This document shows positions 22,744-35,770 of a stretch of DNA of 64,000 bases, piece after piece. The notes beneath the pieces are model-generated. The model made no database searches and was not told the DNA's origin. It was given only the letters and a program-made list of their open reading frames with translations. Origin of the DNA: Amoebidium appalachense (lineage: Eukaryota; Ichthyosporea); assembly GCA_963693365.1 (NCBI GenBank), contig CAVNZM010000007.1, positions 7,688,001-7,752,000 of the forward strand, in the 5' to 3' direction. Each line of letters opens with the position of its first letter. Position 1 is the stretch's first letter. Both the position numbers and the translations under genes were made by a program.

Positions 22744-23521
22744 AGGAGGGGGGGGGGAGAAGGGGGGAGGGACGGGGAGAGGGGGAAGAGGGAGAAGGGA
22801 GAAATATTGGAAGGACTACAAAAGCAGATAAAGAAGATTAGGAAAGATCACCGAAAGAAGACTTCATGATAGAACAAAAGAGTACCGAAAAGAACTAAAA
22901 AGGGGAACAAGGGGGGAAGAAAACGGAGCCTTTGCAAGCCCAGGAGCAATAGAGGGAGGGCAAAAACAAAACACCTACTGTGCGTTTCCAGAGAACAACC
23001 GTGCCACCCACGACACATAGGGCACTGAACCCCTCCCCTGCACGTCGTTTGAGATGGTGAAATTCCATGCCGTCTTCTCGTAGTAAGGCACACTCTCGTT
23101 CACGTACACGTCCCAGGGCCCAGGCACACCAAGACGGATAAGAAGCTCCACCTGAGGGGGGGAGAGAGGGGGGGGGGAGATGTGTCATTCATAGATTGAA
23201 GGGGGGGCGCGGGGGGAGGAGGTCGGGGGGGGGGGGGGGGGAGGGGGAGGGGGGGGGGGATTGTGGTGCGCCATGATTTTCAAAGTGAGGGAGAAAGGGT
23301 GGGGGAAGGGGGGGGGGGGGGGGGGGGTTGAATGTGGTACAGAGTATGAAGTGCACATTCATGACGGACGGGGAAGGGGTGGATGGGGGGTGAGGGGGAG
23401 GGGTGTGGGGCGGTTGATCACTCGATGTCTGTATGTACGGAATTTTATTTGGGGGAAGCCGGGGGGGGGGTGGGGGAGGGGAGGGGGGGGTTGCTGTACA
23501 GTAGATATGGCCACTAGGTAT

Positions 23522-23612
<91 letters not shown>

Positions 23613-23629
23613 TGTGTCTGTGTCTGTGT

Positions 23630-23687
<58 letters not shown>

Positions 23688-24327
23688 GCGTGTGCGTGTG
23701 CGTGTGCGTGTGCGTGTGCGTGTGCGTGTGCGTGTGCGTGTGCGTGTGCGTGTGCGTGTGCGTGTGCGTGTGCGTGTGCGTGTGCGTGTGCGTGTGCGTG
23801 TGCGTGTGCGTGTGCGTGTGCGTGTGCGTGTGCGTGTGCGTGTGTGTGTGTGTATGTGTTTGTGTGTGTGTGTGTGCGCGCGCGCGCGCGAGCGCGTGTG
23901 CACATGCATACACATGTCATGTTTGTGTGTGTGTGTACATGTGTTTGCACGGGAGGAGGAAGGGGGGAAGGGGGGGGGGGGGGAGGGGGGGGAGGCGAAG
24001 GGTGGGTTACCTTAGGACGGCGGCCATATCGCTTAGTCTCATCAAACCTTTCCACTGCCCCCCTCCTGCATTTCACCATTAGTCTTTCATCCCAACACCA
24101 GTTTGGGTATATGTGTGGAGGGGATGGAGGGAGAGGGGAAGGGGGGGAGGGGGGGGGGGGGGGAAGGTAGGGGGGGCAGAATGTGGTACACAGCACAAAC
24201 TTGAACCAATTTACGATGAATCAAAAGTAATGTAATATGCAAGCCAAAAACACGCACAGAGGTCATTCAAGAGAAATAGAGCCCATCTTTGGCGAGGGCC
24301 CAAGTCATCCACCAAGAAGAAGGGGGT

Positions 24328-24365
<38 letters not shown>

Positions 24366-24377
24366 CATGTGTCGGGT

Positions 24378-24417
<40 letters not shown>

Positions 24418-24817
24418 ATGTATGTGTCAAGGGGGGGGGGGGGGGGGGGGGGGGTGGGGGGGGGAGTGAAGCAATTTTCACCTGAAAGCAATTTGGGGCT
24501 CTTCGACAGCCTGAGGCTCAAAGGAGGAGTCGAAGAGGTCTTTGTTGTCGTGCATGCGCACCATAGGTACGGCCATGTACTTGGTGTGGGGCTCTGCAGG
24601 GAGAAGGTGGGGTTGTATGTGGGTAAAGAATAAAAGTAAAGAGATGCGACCGGTTGGGGTGTGTGTGGGAGGGAAGGGGGAGGGTGTGTGGGGTGGGTGG
24701 CGGTGGGGGCGGGGGGAGGGGAGGAGGGAGGGGGAGGGGGGGAGGGAGGGGGGAGGGAGGGGGAGGGAGGGGCGAGGGGGATGGGGGGATGGGGGATGGG
24801 GGTTGTAAGTTTGTGGA

Positions 24818-24891
<74 letters not shown>

Positions 24892-25464
24892 TGCACATGT
24901 GTGTGTGCTTGCACTTCCGTTCGTCTCTCTTTCTATTTCATTGTATTTTAAGTTATTTATTTATTATATATTGAGGGGGGGGAAGACGGGAAGGGGGGGC
25001 GAGGAGATGGGGGGAGAGGGGGGGCTGCACGCACCTGCCGTCTCAAATGCCTGCCTGAGCTTGCCCCATGCCGTCTTTGTCAAAAAGCAGTTGCCATCAA
25101 ACGGCAGCACCCACTCATAGCCCCGTTTCAAGCCCTCCTCGATCATGCGATTGCGCGCCCCGTTGTTGTTCATCACAAACCTGCACGTACATGGGTGGTC
25201 AGTCTTGTAATTCCTCGTGATAACCTATGAGTAAAAAAGGCAGAATGCCAGTTTTGTTTTCCTGGTTAGAAGGAGAGATTTTTGAGGAAAGGGGCGTGTT
25301 CACGGGGGGAGGGGGGAGAGGGGGGAGGAATAGAACCACAAAGCGGGCAGTGGGTGGGAGGAGAGTGGGGAGGGGGGGGAAAGGAAGGGGAGGGGAGGGG
25401 GGGAGAGAGGGGGGGGGGGGGGGGGGGAGGGAGGGAGAGGGGGAGAGGGAGAGGGGGAGAGGGG

Positions 25465-25526
<62 letters not shown>

Positions 25527-25535
25527 GAGAGAAAC

Positions 25536-25631
<96 letters not shown>

Positions 25632-27368
25632 GAGGGAGGGAGGGGGAGGGGAGTCTTACATATTCTTGTCACGGTACATGTGGTCAATAAAACTGGCCTT
25701 GAGTAGATTTTGCCTGAGTGGGGACAGATTGACGCATGTGTAGGTGCACCCATGGCGAATGGCGTCATTGACTGTGAAGCCACTCTCGAAGTCGATGCTG
25801 GTCTTTGCGTACTCGGCGAGGATAAAGGGAATGTCTGTGATTGCAAAGTGGTGTGTGTGAGAAAGCGTGGTTTTGAGATGGGAATCCCATGGCGATAGTC
25901 GCATAGAACAAAAATAGGAAATGAAGGGACTTCGTTATAATTAAATAGAGAGGTAAACAATATATGTCCCTTAACATGTCATAAACTGGCGTCACTTGTT
26001 TAGCGAGTGCGTGTGGTCATCCTATTAATGAGCCACATGCCAACCGAACAACCCTCACTCCCCTCTGTTGCTCCCTTATCTCTTTCCTCCTCATCGGAAC
26101 AACAAGCTTTACACAATCACACAAAATATCATTATTCAACGGACACATCAGCCTGCATTTCCAACACGACATTACAACCATCTCTTCAGGGCTACCCACC
26201 AACGTATTCCTCCTTGTGTTCCTCCAAGAGGGCCACTATTCTTGCCTTCTCCGTCTCGTTGGCCAGCTTGTTCAGCACCCATATCCTGCACAAAGCACGT
26301 CAATCAAAATGACGACCCATGTTGCGCAACTGAGAATCAGCAACATTTCAAGAGGGAACCATGTTGATATCCACTGTTTTTTCTATTGCTGGTGCCCTCG
26401 CCAAACAATTGCTCACACGGCGCAAATGCTTGTCAGAAATGCAAAGCAGATTGCACGTGGGCCTAGACCACCACAGGTCTACCGATCGGGGATCGAGCAT
26501 CACTACGAATCTCACGCATGTGTTTCCACAACCATCTGACAAACTAACCAACAGTAAAAGCAGCCTGTGTTCCGCATTCTCTCTTCTTCTCTGCACCATA
26601 ATGTCCCGGCTCACCATCACATCTGTCTTACACAGATATAAAGTGTTCCAAGTGCACGTGTGTTTTTAGCCCACAACAAACCAACAGGGAAGCCCCATTA
26701 GAAAGATTTACTTACTTGTCAAGGCCCTCCAGTTGCTCCTCGTTTTCAAGAATGAACTTGACGTTTTCGTAACTCTGTCCCAGCTTGTGCCGGGGGGGGA
26801 GATCATTTCCAATCGCTCTCAACAGAACAAACTTTCCACGCACTTTTTCCGTGACGGTCTCAACATCTGTTGTTTTCGTCCCTGCTTCTTGAGCGTTCTC
26901 ACTAACAGCCTGCTGATGTTGTGCCTGCTGCACTTCAAGTGTGCTTGGCTTGCTTTCTTCTTCACTAACCTCTGGTGTCTTTGGTGGTACCTTCTGGTTA
27001 TCTACCTGCGCCACCTCTTTTCCCACTGCTACTTCTGGAGGGGCTTCTTTGGGTGGGACAGCATCCAACTTCGGTTCTGCGACCCATTTTTCCTCTGCAG
27101 CCCCAGGTGCTGGTCTGTCATCGTCCAGAATAACGGGCTGCTTGTTTATCGGTTCATCTGGGTGAGGAACACCCACCAATGTTTGTTGTAACAAGAGCAT
27201 CAATGCCAAAATGCTAAGAACGAAAAGGGGATTGTTGTACCGGCAATTTCCGAAAAGGGCAAAGATACTCCTCCATCTGTGTTGTGGGTGATGGGTTGAA
27301 GACCATTTCTGGTCCCTGTACCCATAGGATTCCTTAGTGATCTGCATCTTGTATGCCCCTCCCACCAT
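17393..27368 (-). CDS. Type II membrane protein: glycosyltransferase-like plus alginate-lyase-like domains (14 exons)
   Basis: Exons in gene order: 27368-26716, 26285-26200, 25834-25660, 25180-25035, 24593-24482, 24065-24011, 23151-22979, 22563-22509, 21832-21681, 21141-20919, 20343-20048, 19438-19205, 18740-18515, 17662-17393. Every junction is GT..AG and keeps frame, giving 951 aa. A short basic N-terminus precedes a membrane segment (about 45-67, [17 protein letters not shown]), then a Pro/Glu stem to about 170. Residues 175-400 resemble a GT-A fold ([32 protein letters not shown] with D333-G334-N335 as a possible metal-binding triad). Residues about 535-865 resemble the alpha/alpha-toroid of the alginate lyase family (PF05426-like): [54 protein letters not shown]. 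Topology implies a Golgi-lumen enzyme. The usual NNHG-type motif reads SARG (740-743), so lyase activity is doubtful. Donor sugar and substrate are unknown. Confidence 0.85.
23519..23882. repeat. (TG)n with a perfect (TGTGCG)n block of about 27 units
   Basis: TG repeats with TCTG interruptions lead into an uninterrupted TGTGCG hexamer array at about 23682-23842, then more TG and a CG alternation. It lies in the intron between exons 6 and 7 of the GT-lyase gene. Confidence 0.95.
24820..24888. repeat. (TG)n tract
   Basis: About 33 TG repeats after a GGGA-rich block, in the intron between exons 4 and 5 of the GT-lyase gene. Confidence 0.95.
25467..25627. repeat. (GA)n tract of about 160 bp with two interruptions
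   Basis: Almost pure GA on the + strand, hence CT on the coding strand, in the intron between exons 3 and 4 of the GT-lyase gene. Confidence 0.95.
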
Positions 27369-27466
27369 AATCTTCCCCAGCTGTAATCCTTTTCTCGGTT
27401 TTGGTGTAATATATCAGTGAGCGAGAAATGCACCTCAAAACACAACGTTATTCTTGCCGCAGTCTA

Positions 27467-27477
27467 CCTATATATAA
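27467..27477 (-). promoter_or_regulatory. TATA box of the GT-lyase gene
   Basis: The minus strand reads TTATATATAGG about 100 bp before the ATG at 27368. Confidence 0.55.
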
Positions 27478-28510
27478 TGTGAGTGATCGTGTGTATTTGG
27501 CAAGGACTTCCGCATCCAGCCAGCTGAACAAGCCTGTGGAAGTCTCTTATGTGTCTATGTGTGTGCGGTTGCGTGCGTGTGTGTGTATGCTGGGTGATCG
27601 CCAACGACTAGAATCTACTGAGGAGAAGATACAAAATGGTTCTAAACAGTGTTTTGTCAAGAAAATGAGAGGAGACGTTTCATAAGCCGGATCGGCCGCC
27701 AATGTCCACAGCCACGGGCAGAGGAGGGGGTCCTACATTTGTATCATATTTGCACTTCTGCTATTTTGACAGGCCGCCAGACAGGGGAAGCCAAATAAAC
27801 TTATAGACTCCGGATTAACACATAAAGACCATATTACTATTTATTATGTAATTTTACTGTGAAATATATGTACGGTTTTCAGAGGCATTATAAATACGTT
27901 GGCCATAAAGCACCTTCTTCATGTAATTTTAATACCGTCGCTAGCACCCCTCTTGTACGAGTATATGGTGTTTCAAAGGCCTGATGGTTCATCCAATCGT
28001 CTTGTTGTTACGAGAAGGGATATCCAATCACACACCGCTTCACAGTTCGGGTCCGAGCCAGTCATGACCTAACGCCAATTAGGTGAAGGATTGCGATGAG
28101 GCTAGCCGCTATCGGAAGGCCGACATATAGCTGTTGGCAGCTATTCATGTTGATATATGGGCTTTGCAAAGCATGCAGAGCGCTAGGGTTGATGTAAGTA
28201 TTTGTTTTAGAAACTATGATATACAGCCATGTAAGAGACAAATTAACACGAGGCCCCAGAGTACCCAGATCTTATGGAATGCTTTGTGTCATCTGATTGG
28301 CTAAATAAAACTGTTCAGGGCTGTGCTATAAATAGAATTATCGAGGAGCCCCCCCCCTCCCCCCCCCCCCCCCCCGAACCCCCCTCCCCCCCCCGGGGGG
28401 GGGGCGGGGGGAAGAGGGAAGGGGGGAGGGGGGAGATAGGTGTGGTACCAACTTACTGGAGTCGTGAACGGAGTATGAGGTGGTTGTTACTAATAGGTTA
28501 GCACAAGGAG

Positions 28511-28547
<37 letters not shown>

Positions 28548-28752
28548 CAACATGCACACACACACACCTTCTCAATTCCCCTCCTCCCATCTCACCTCCC
28601 CTTGTCCCCCCCCTCCCCCCCCCCCCCCCCCCCCCCTCCCCCTCCCCCTACCCCCTACCCCCTTACCCCCTACCCCCCGGGGCCCTCTCGCTGTTCGGTC
28701 CCCCTGCCCCTCCTGCCCTGTGCTGAACTTGGTTACAAAAATTTGACACACA

Positions 28753-29014
28753 TGTACACATCAGTACATCCTTGTACGACTCGACAAGTGTATTCACAAG
28801 TTCTGAAGTGCTCCCGTGATGTTCACAAATCAACGAGTAGGTTTCCCAATTAATTTGGGGTAATAATTTTTTTGCATATACAGTGTACACATCAGTACAT
28901 CCTTGTACGACTCGACAAGTGTATTCACAAGTTCTGAAGTGCTCCCGTGATGTTCACAAATCAACGAGTAGGTTTCCCAATTAATTTGGGGTAATAATTT
29001 TTTTGCATATACAG
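28753..29014 (+). repeat. Perfect tandem duplication, 131-bp unit
   Basis: Copies 28753-28883 and 28884-29014 appear identical by eye, both beginning TGTACACATCAGTACATCC and ending GCATATACAG. The unit is mixed sequence, not low complexity. Confidence 0.95.
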
Positions 29015-29044
29015 AGCCAAATTCCGATACCATGGGCGCCGTCC

Positions 29045-29057
29045 TTTTTTTTTTTTT

Positions 29058-29143
<86 letters not shown>
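29045..29143. repeat. T23-G76 homopolymer pair
   Basis: 23 T pass directly into 76 G, the longest homopolymer in the window. It ends at the sequence ACCCCATTC. Confidence 0.95.
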
Positions 29144-29145
<2 letters not shown>

Positions 29146-29327
29146 CCCATTCTAGTGAAACCGTGCCTTCAACCCCGAGTAGTATTAAGTGAATATGAGA
29201 TCACGTTACATACTGTAGTAACTTATATTGTACGTTTCCGGCTATACTTGCCGCTTTGTATCATATTGAAAATGTGGGTGGGGGTTTTTTTTTTGTGTGT
29301 GTACATGTCACACTGTTTGTGTGTGTG

Positions 29328-29328
29328 T

Positions 29329-29359
<31 letters not shown>

Positions 29360-29361
29360 CG

Positions 29362-29458
<97 letters not shown>
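29328..29458. repeat. Poly-G then (TG)n of about 47 units
   Basis: A G run of about 31 is followed by an uninterrupted TG tract, then TG/CG-rich sequence to about 29640. Confidence 0.95.
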
Positions 29459-29459
<1 letters not shown>

Positions 29460-29576
29460 CACTGTGTGTGTGTGTGTGTACGCGCGCGTCACGTGCGTGT
29501 GTGTACGTGTGACGGTGTATGCCTGCGCGAGGGTGCGCTTGCCCACATGCATGGGCGGTTGTGGGCGTGTCCGTGC

Positions 29577-29607
<31 letters not shown>

Positions 29608-29795
29608 ATAGCTATGGGTGAGGGGCGAATTGTGTGTGTGTGTGTTGGGCCCTGGGGGGGGGGGGGGGGGGGGGGGCGCTAATCTCCAATCTAATCTCAA
29701 TTTCATCCTGATATTGATCTTGGGTAGATCGCGATAAGGTGAAAAGATGATGAAAAGTAGAGCTCAGGTGTCAAACATTCATCTCCGCCATCCAT

Positions 29796-30292
29796 CTAGC
29801 GGCAATCGTATTCCACCACCACGTCCCTGTGGAACCCTGGACGCTGCCCCCCCATCTTGATGTAAAATTCACGTGTGGGGGGGTTCATAATCTCTACCGG
29901 AATAGAATTGCAGCCAGAATGTACGGAGAATATCCCGAGTCAGATATCGGATCCACAACGTACAGCTGTGCCATATTATGAGGTAACGATTGCCATTCAC
30001 AGACCTGGCCGGGGAAGGGATGGACGGGGAGGGGGTGGAGAAAGGGCGGGGGGAGGGGGAAGGGGGGAGGGGGGTGGGGTTGTTGGTGGGGGGGGGGGGG
30101 GGGGGGCAGGGGGGCAAGCATAGCGGCACTTCCCTAATAGCCAAATATCGCCTCTAATAAGGTATGTACGATGATCGTTTGGTATAACTTTGCTGATGAT
30201 TAAACTATTCAAACGACTATTTAGGAGAACGAGAAAGGCTCAAAGTAATATGAGGTAAAGACAGGTCGAAAGGAAACACCGAAAGTCGGAAG

Positions 30293-30325
<33 letters not shown>

Positions 30326-30515
30326 ACACCCCACCCCTCGTTTGTCTTATGCTCTCTCTCTTTTTTTCTTTAAGGTTTGGGGGAGAGGTGGCCATGGGGG
30401 AAGGGGGTTGGAAGGTTGACATACATAAAAACAACACCGGGATTGCTATGAACATCTTTTTCGGTTTTTCTTTTGATTGGTTTTTTTCTTTCTTTCTTTT
30501 ATTTATTTATTTATT

Positions 30516-30546
<31 letters not shown>

Positions 30547-31001
30547 GGGGGAGGGGAATGGATGTGGTAGTAATTTAAGAGAGAGAGAGACGGGGGAGAC
30601 GGGGGGAGGGGGGGGGGGGGGGGGGGGGGGGAGACGTGGGGAGGGGCAGGAAGGGACGGGGGGGGGGGGGGGGGGGGATGGCGGGGGGGGAGGGGAGGGG
30701 GGGGGGGGGGGGAGCGGGGGAGGAGGGTTACGTTTTTGAATACCCAGAGTCTTCTGTTGTCGATGGAAACCCAATTTCCGTCAATGACAGCCACCCGTAT
30801 GGCAGGAATAGCGTGAATACTGACACTACCTCTGATGATGTAGTCACGCAGGGTGTAAATGTCTGGGAGAGATTTGTTGCTGAATTTGCTATAGATGCGG
30901 TGTTGTGTGAAGTGAATGTCGTGGGGTGACATGGTGGCATGGCCGGAGAGAGTGGATGTGTACGTGGGGGTGTAGTGGGTGGCGTAGTCGAAAAAGGACA
31001 T
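29796..31001 (-). CDS. Small conserved protein with SIDNRRLWVF motif (2 exons)
   Basis: Exon 1 (31001-30732) starts at ATG and reads 90 codons: MSPHDIHFTQHRIYSKFS, a middle helix, then IPAIRVAVIDGNWVSIDNRR and LWVFKN, ending at donor GTAACC in phase 0. The second exon ends IMNPPTREFYIKMGGQR ... VEYDCR with stop at 29796. The only in-frame acceptor I can see is GGTAGAG at 29892, making the exon 29891-29796 and the protein about 121 aa. Related proteins usually carry a few residues ending in IPV just before this point, and IPVE is present in frame upstream of the acceptor, so the junction may be misplaced. The pattern (short ligand-interval strand followed by a sequence like SLDNRRLW) recalls small ParB/sulfiredoxin-like proteins of protists and fungi; this is from memory and no function is assigned. 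Confidence 0.62.
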
Positions 31002-32177
31002 TGTTATTGGTGTTGTGCTGCAATATGTGCTTTATTTTAGGGTTCAAAAGACACCACCGTAGGAATGACTTTCGATTCTAAAGTGAGGCAGCTTTGAAAA
31101 TTGTTTCTGCTCTCTCGGAAGGGGAAAGGGGAAAAACCAGAAAAAACAAATTCACAAGAAGAAACGGGTTTCCAGGTGCCGCAGAAGTCCCTAGCGCCAC
31201 AGTTAAACATGTGGTCATGTGTATGTTAAATCACATTTACGTAGGTGTGTTCTTTTTATGCTTGCACAAATACACAACGTCGAGGTTTTTTGTGTTATTG
31301 GAGTGCAGTATACAGACTGGCACTTTATGTAATACGCCGTTGTGTGTAAATATGGTCATTGCTACGTATATACGTAGCACTGTGACTGTGTGTGTCCCAG
31401 CTGTCACGGTGGTGACGGGTGCGTAACTGTCACATTGCGTAACTGTCACAATTCGTGTTCGTGGTGTTTCGGCGCTATCCAGACGTCAAAGCCCCCCCCC
31501 CCCCCCCGTTCCCATCCGGGCAAAAGTCAGTGATTCAAGACATTCATGGGGGGGGGGGGAGGGGGGTAGCATACACTGACAAAGTGTGTTACAAGCAAGT
31601 AACCTGGGCATATTGCATGTACATCTATCTACTGGTAGCGGTAGCACCTGTGTGTGTAAGCTAGGGGGCCCCTGGGCGATGGGGGGGAGAAGGGGGGGGG
31701 GGGGGGGGGGGGGGGGGGAGGGGGAGGGAACAGAGAACGAAGAGTCCGTCCTGGAGGAGGGGGGGAGGGGGGACGGGAAGGGGTGGGGTGTGGGTGGGAG
31801 GGGCGGGGGTTGAGCCACAGGCAGGCATGCGCATGTGCACGTGTTCATGTGTTACACGTGTGTGTGTGTGTGTGACTGTGTCATGACCATATATGTGTGG
31901 ATTTGAGCCCGACAAACGCTAACAACCACATCCGAGTCTCTTTGTAATAGTAAATTTTTTAGGCAATCGATGTATGTACACGGTTTTTACAGCCCAATGT
32001 CACAATAAATAACTATAACTGAATACGTCTGGTCTACGTATAGCAACCCCTGCCCTGAGCTATACACGCTCAGGTTAAAGCTTGCCGAACACACATTAAA
32101 GTTTCGTCATGAGGGTACGATAATTTCTTAGTATATACACAACACATGCAGCCCAAACCAACCATAGCTACCAATGC
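31002..32177. other. Intergenic spacer, small DNRRL gene to lectin/TSR gene
   Basis: Mostly mixed sequence with C and G tracts at 31493-31508 and 31681-31800. TGCGTAACTGTCACA is repeated near 31420-31450. I see no gene. Confidence 0.55.
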
Positions 32178-32990
32178 CTATGTAGGTCTAGGTGCCAAGG
32201 ATGGGGTGACAATCACTAAAGCAGGCTTGACAACACCTGTTGTTACCGAGGGGGTCACCGTAACCAACCCCAGCTTCTGATTCCCACCATTTGCAGTCAT
32301 TTGCACCGTCGACTGGGGCCAATTGGCCGGAATTACCTGCTGTGGCACAACCGCCTGGGTGGGCGCCAGAAATCCAACAGATTCCGTTGGGGTGGCAAAA
32401 AAATTAGACGGAATATTAGTCGGAAATTGTGAATCTCCGGTGGGAGGTGGGAAAGGATCCGTGAAAGTCATCTGAAAAGGCGGGACAATTGCGGTGGGGA
32501 GATTTGTGTTCCCGAAATCGAAAGTGGGGAATGCAGTTTCGGTTGCAGGGTTAGGAGTTGACGGGGCAGGGATCTGATTGGTCGGGAGTGCCTGGGTGGG
32601 TGCTATGGGTGTAGGTGTGGTGAATACGACGGGGGGTTTGGGGGCCACCGTGGCTGGTTGAATTTGAGCGGTGGGCTGGTTTGAGATGCCACTTGTTCCG
32701 TTGGTTGCACCTGCATGCAAGAGGTACTTTGGTCAGTCTCACAGTGATCCTGCGGTCCCACACTATTTAGATTTAAGTCAAACACCTGTAAGTTATAAAC
32801 CGAGCAAAAATGGTGCACTTAGAAGCTGTCGTTTACGCACACAATCAGCCAGAAACACAACACCCCCACACTTCATGTCCAAGACCAGCAACAAATTGCA
32901 CACGTGAATATCCATCCGCTTACAGGCCCAACCTGCAGCACAATATTTCCCTCCGCTTTATCAATACCATTACACAGCTACCCCTCCCTC

Positions 32991-33041
<51 letters not shown>

Positions 33042-33058
33042 ACACGCGCGGGGGAGAA

Positions 33059-33090
<32 letters not shown>

Positions 33091-33502
33091 GGGGGATGTT
33101 CACTGTTCACGGGAATAGGGAAGAGGAGTCTGCCGGATGAAGAGCACATCCATAACATTACCAGAGCACTCGTTGGTTTACAATATTGATCCGGGAGGGT
33201 GTACCAGAGCACTCGTTGGTTTACAATATTGATCCGGGAGGGTGTACAGGTTTTCTGCTCTGTTCTGAACTGTGGACTAGCCCCTGGGAGAGAGTCGGGG
33301 GTATAACGGTTGACTGATCTACAACAAGCAAAGGCTACGACGTGGTGGGTCGAGAGGAAAGTCAGTGTCGTAAGAAGGTAGGGGAAGAGGGGGGCGGGGG
33401 GGAGGCTAACTCATTACACACACACACACACACACACACACAAGCCGATAACCGAGTGAGGAGGGAACAGGGGGTTTTAACTTTAGGTCAAATTTTTTTT
33501 TT

Positions 33503-33544
<42 letters not shown>

Positions 33545-34708
33545 GGTGGGGCAGGGAGGGGGGATTGGGTACCACAGTTTGCAAAGGGCTGGCTGCAGTA
33601 GGGGTTGAATTGTAGTCGCTGGTTAAAGGTGGCATTGGCTGAGACCTGACACCAACCCTGGGTGGTAGATGAGCTGAACCCACAGAGCTGCACCTGGTTG
33701 GGTAAGGAGGGTTGGTGAGATGGTGTGCGGAACGTAACCAATAATAATGTGGACTTTCAGATGTTAGTACCATTGTATTGACTTCTTAGAAGGGGTGACA
33801 CGGTGTACACATGTTGGTGCTGAGGTGGGGCTGTATGCGTGTATGTGCGTGTGTGGTGTGTGTATGAATGTGCGTGTGTTTCAGGGGCTGGGGGGGGGGG
33901 GGGGGGGGGGGGGCGGCCCCGGAGGCCGAGATGAAAGAATGAACCATATATGGATACATATGCACACACCTCATTGGCTGCACACGGGCCGAGGCACATG
34001 TACTTTGTGTCGCTGACTGCCGGAGGTGGGGATGGAAACTTCTGGGTGCTGCGGCTGCCACTGCCACATGGCTCTAGGGTGATGGGTGATTGGTCCCCAT
34101 TGACTGTTCCAACCAAAACATTATCGGTTAATACAGAGACTAAATCCCTCGTCCCCCCCCCCCCCCCCCTCTCCACCTACCCCACCCACCCACCCACCCC
34201 TTCCCCTCTTTCGCTCCCACCCACACCTCCTCCCCCTGCATCCCCTTCAAACACCCGGGCACTAACCCCCTTTTGTTCTCCCGAAGCCCATAATCGACCA
34301 GGTTTGAGACTATCAAACACATAAATATGTATACATGTCTCTATTTCTAAGCATCCGCACGTGTTATGAGCACGTGTTTTGTGCTGGTTTTGGCGACCGC
34401 GGCGGGGTTCCGTTCAGTTACGTAATATGAATCCCCGTGAAGATTTTAGTAAATCCGATTGAAGCACTTATCAGCCGATCGATTCCAGGGTTGGAAACTA
34501 TGGATCCCGGGCATTCTATTGCGGCCGGCCTTCGAAAATTGGGGGGCCGCTCCATCTAAAATTAAAAACCTACACTAAGATCGTCGTGGCGCGTCGTGGC
34601 TCGAACGCAACAGACGCTATATAATTTCCAAATCAACGATGCCTATATTTTTGGAACTGATGCAAATGTGCATCGGCGAATAAAAAGGGGTTAATGGCTC
34701 CACCCATC

Positions 34709-34739
<31 letters not shown>

Positions 34740-35739
34740 TTTCATCCACACAGTGCACAGCATATGATTACATGATAAACACCCCACGGTCATCACATCT
34801 TTAAACCATCCCTGCCCCAAGCCCATCAACAACACAAAATGTTTAACTACGGTAGTTGCCGTATACGGGAATTTAAGCAATAAACAATTTTGCAAAACTT
34901 TTGCGTGCGTGTGTTTGTCCCACCCCGGGGGGGGGGGGGGGGGGGGGGGGAATATGGCAAGATCGGGAGGGGGCATTACCCTGTAGGCATTTCTGAGCTT
35001 CCATGTTCAGCCACTGGCCGGTTGGTAAATATATCCACCTATTGGCCTCGGTGTTGCTGCACCCCCCTAGACTGACCATCCCGAGGCCATCTGACTGAGC
35101 ACACACAGAACTGCTGCCGAAGGGGTTTTGCAATACGTATTGGTCGTTGTTGGTGGAGGCTGTGAGATGAGAATGGAAGTGTTAAGAATGAAATGTAAGT
35201 GTTCATATCAAGATGGAAATGCCAAGAGAGCCTATGGGATTAACATGGGAGTGTAAGAGAGGCTATGTGCCCGGAGTTGTAAGAGAGGCTGTGAGCTGTC
35301 GTCATTATAGCAAAAAAAAGAAGGGTGGTGTAGGGGCGGGTGGGCAGGCAGGGGTTTAAACAAGGAAAGGGGTGCAAGAGGTGGGGAGGTGTGGACGATC
35401 AAGGAGGAGGGGGAGGGGGGAGGGGGGTGGGGGGGAAAGAGATTTTATGATTGATTGAGTGTGTGTGTATGTGCCTAAGGGTCAGAGAGAAACCGTGTGC
35501 TGGTGGTCGTTGGAATGGGTGGACAGGCGAATTGGGGTCAGGAGGGTAGGAAGGAAAGCGGCTCTGGAATTCGCAATTCCCATTTTTTCAAGGGTACAAA
35601 GTGGCGCCCGGGGGGGGGGGGGGGGGGGGGGGGGGAGGGGGAGGGAGGAGGGGGGGAAGGAGAAGGGGAGAAGCAGGGGGATAGAATGCTAGCCGTGTAT
35701 GCGTGTGTGATTGTGGCTGTGTGGATGATAGGCGTATGT

Positions 35740-35770
<31 letters not shown>

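Larger units (their letters stand above)
27478..29795. other. Intergenic spacer with a promoter-like site and no recognised CDS
   Basis: 27.7-28.3 kb is ordinary unique sequence. An ATTGG box at 28296 and CTATAAATAG near 28326 look like a plus-strand promoter, but poly-C, CT, tandem-duplicated and poly-G sequence follows and no exon can be read. Confidence 0.5.

Noticed and set aside
23189-24196. Long open frames of repeated Cys-Val, His-Thr or Arg-Thr
   Set aside because: These and many like them across the window are translations of TG/CA, GA/CT and homopolymer tracts with no stop codons, not genes.
24265-24320. Open frame [14 protein letters not shown] as an exon of the glycosyltransferase-lyase gene
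   Set aside because: The text is part of a putative dispersed-repeat copy, and including it breaks the phase between the exons at 24593-24482 and 24065-24011.
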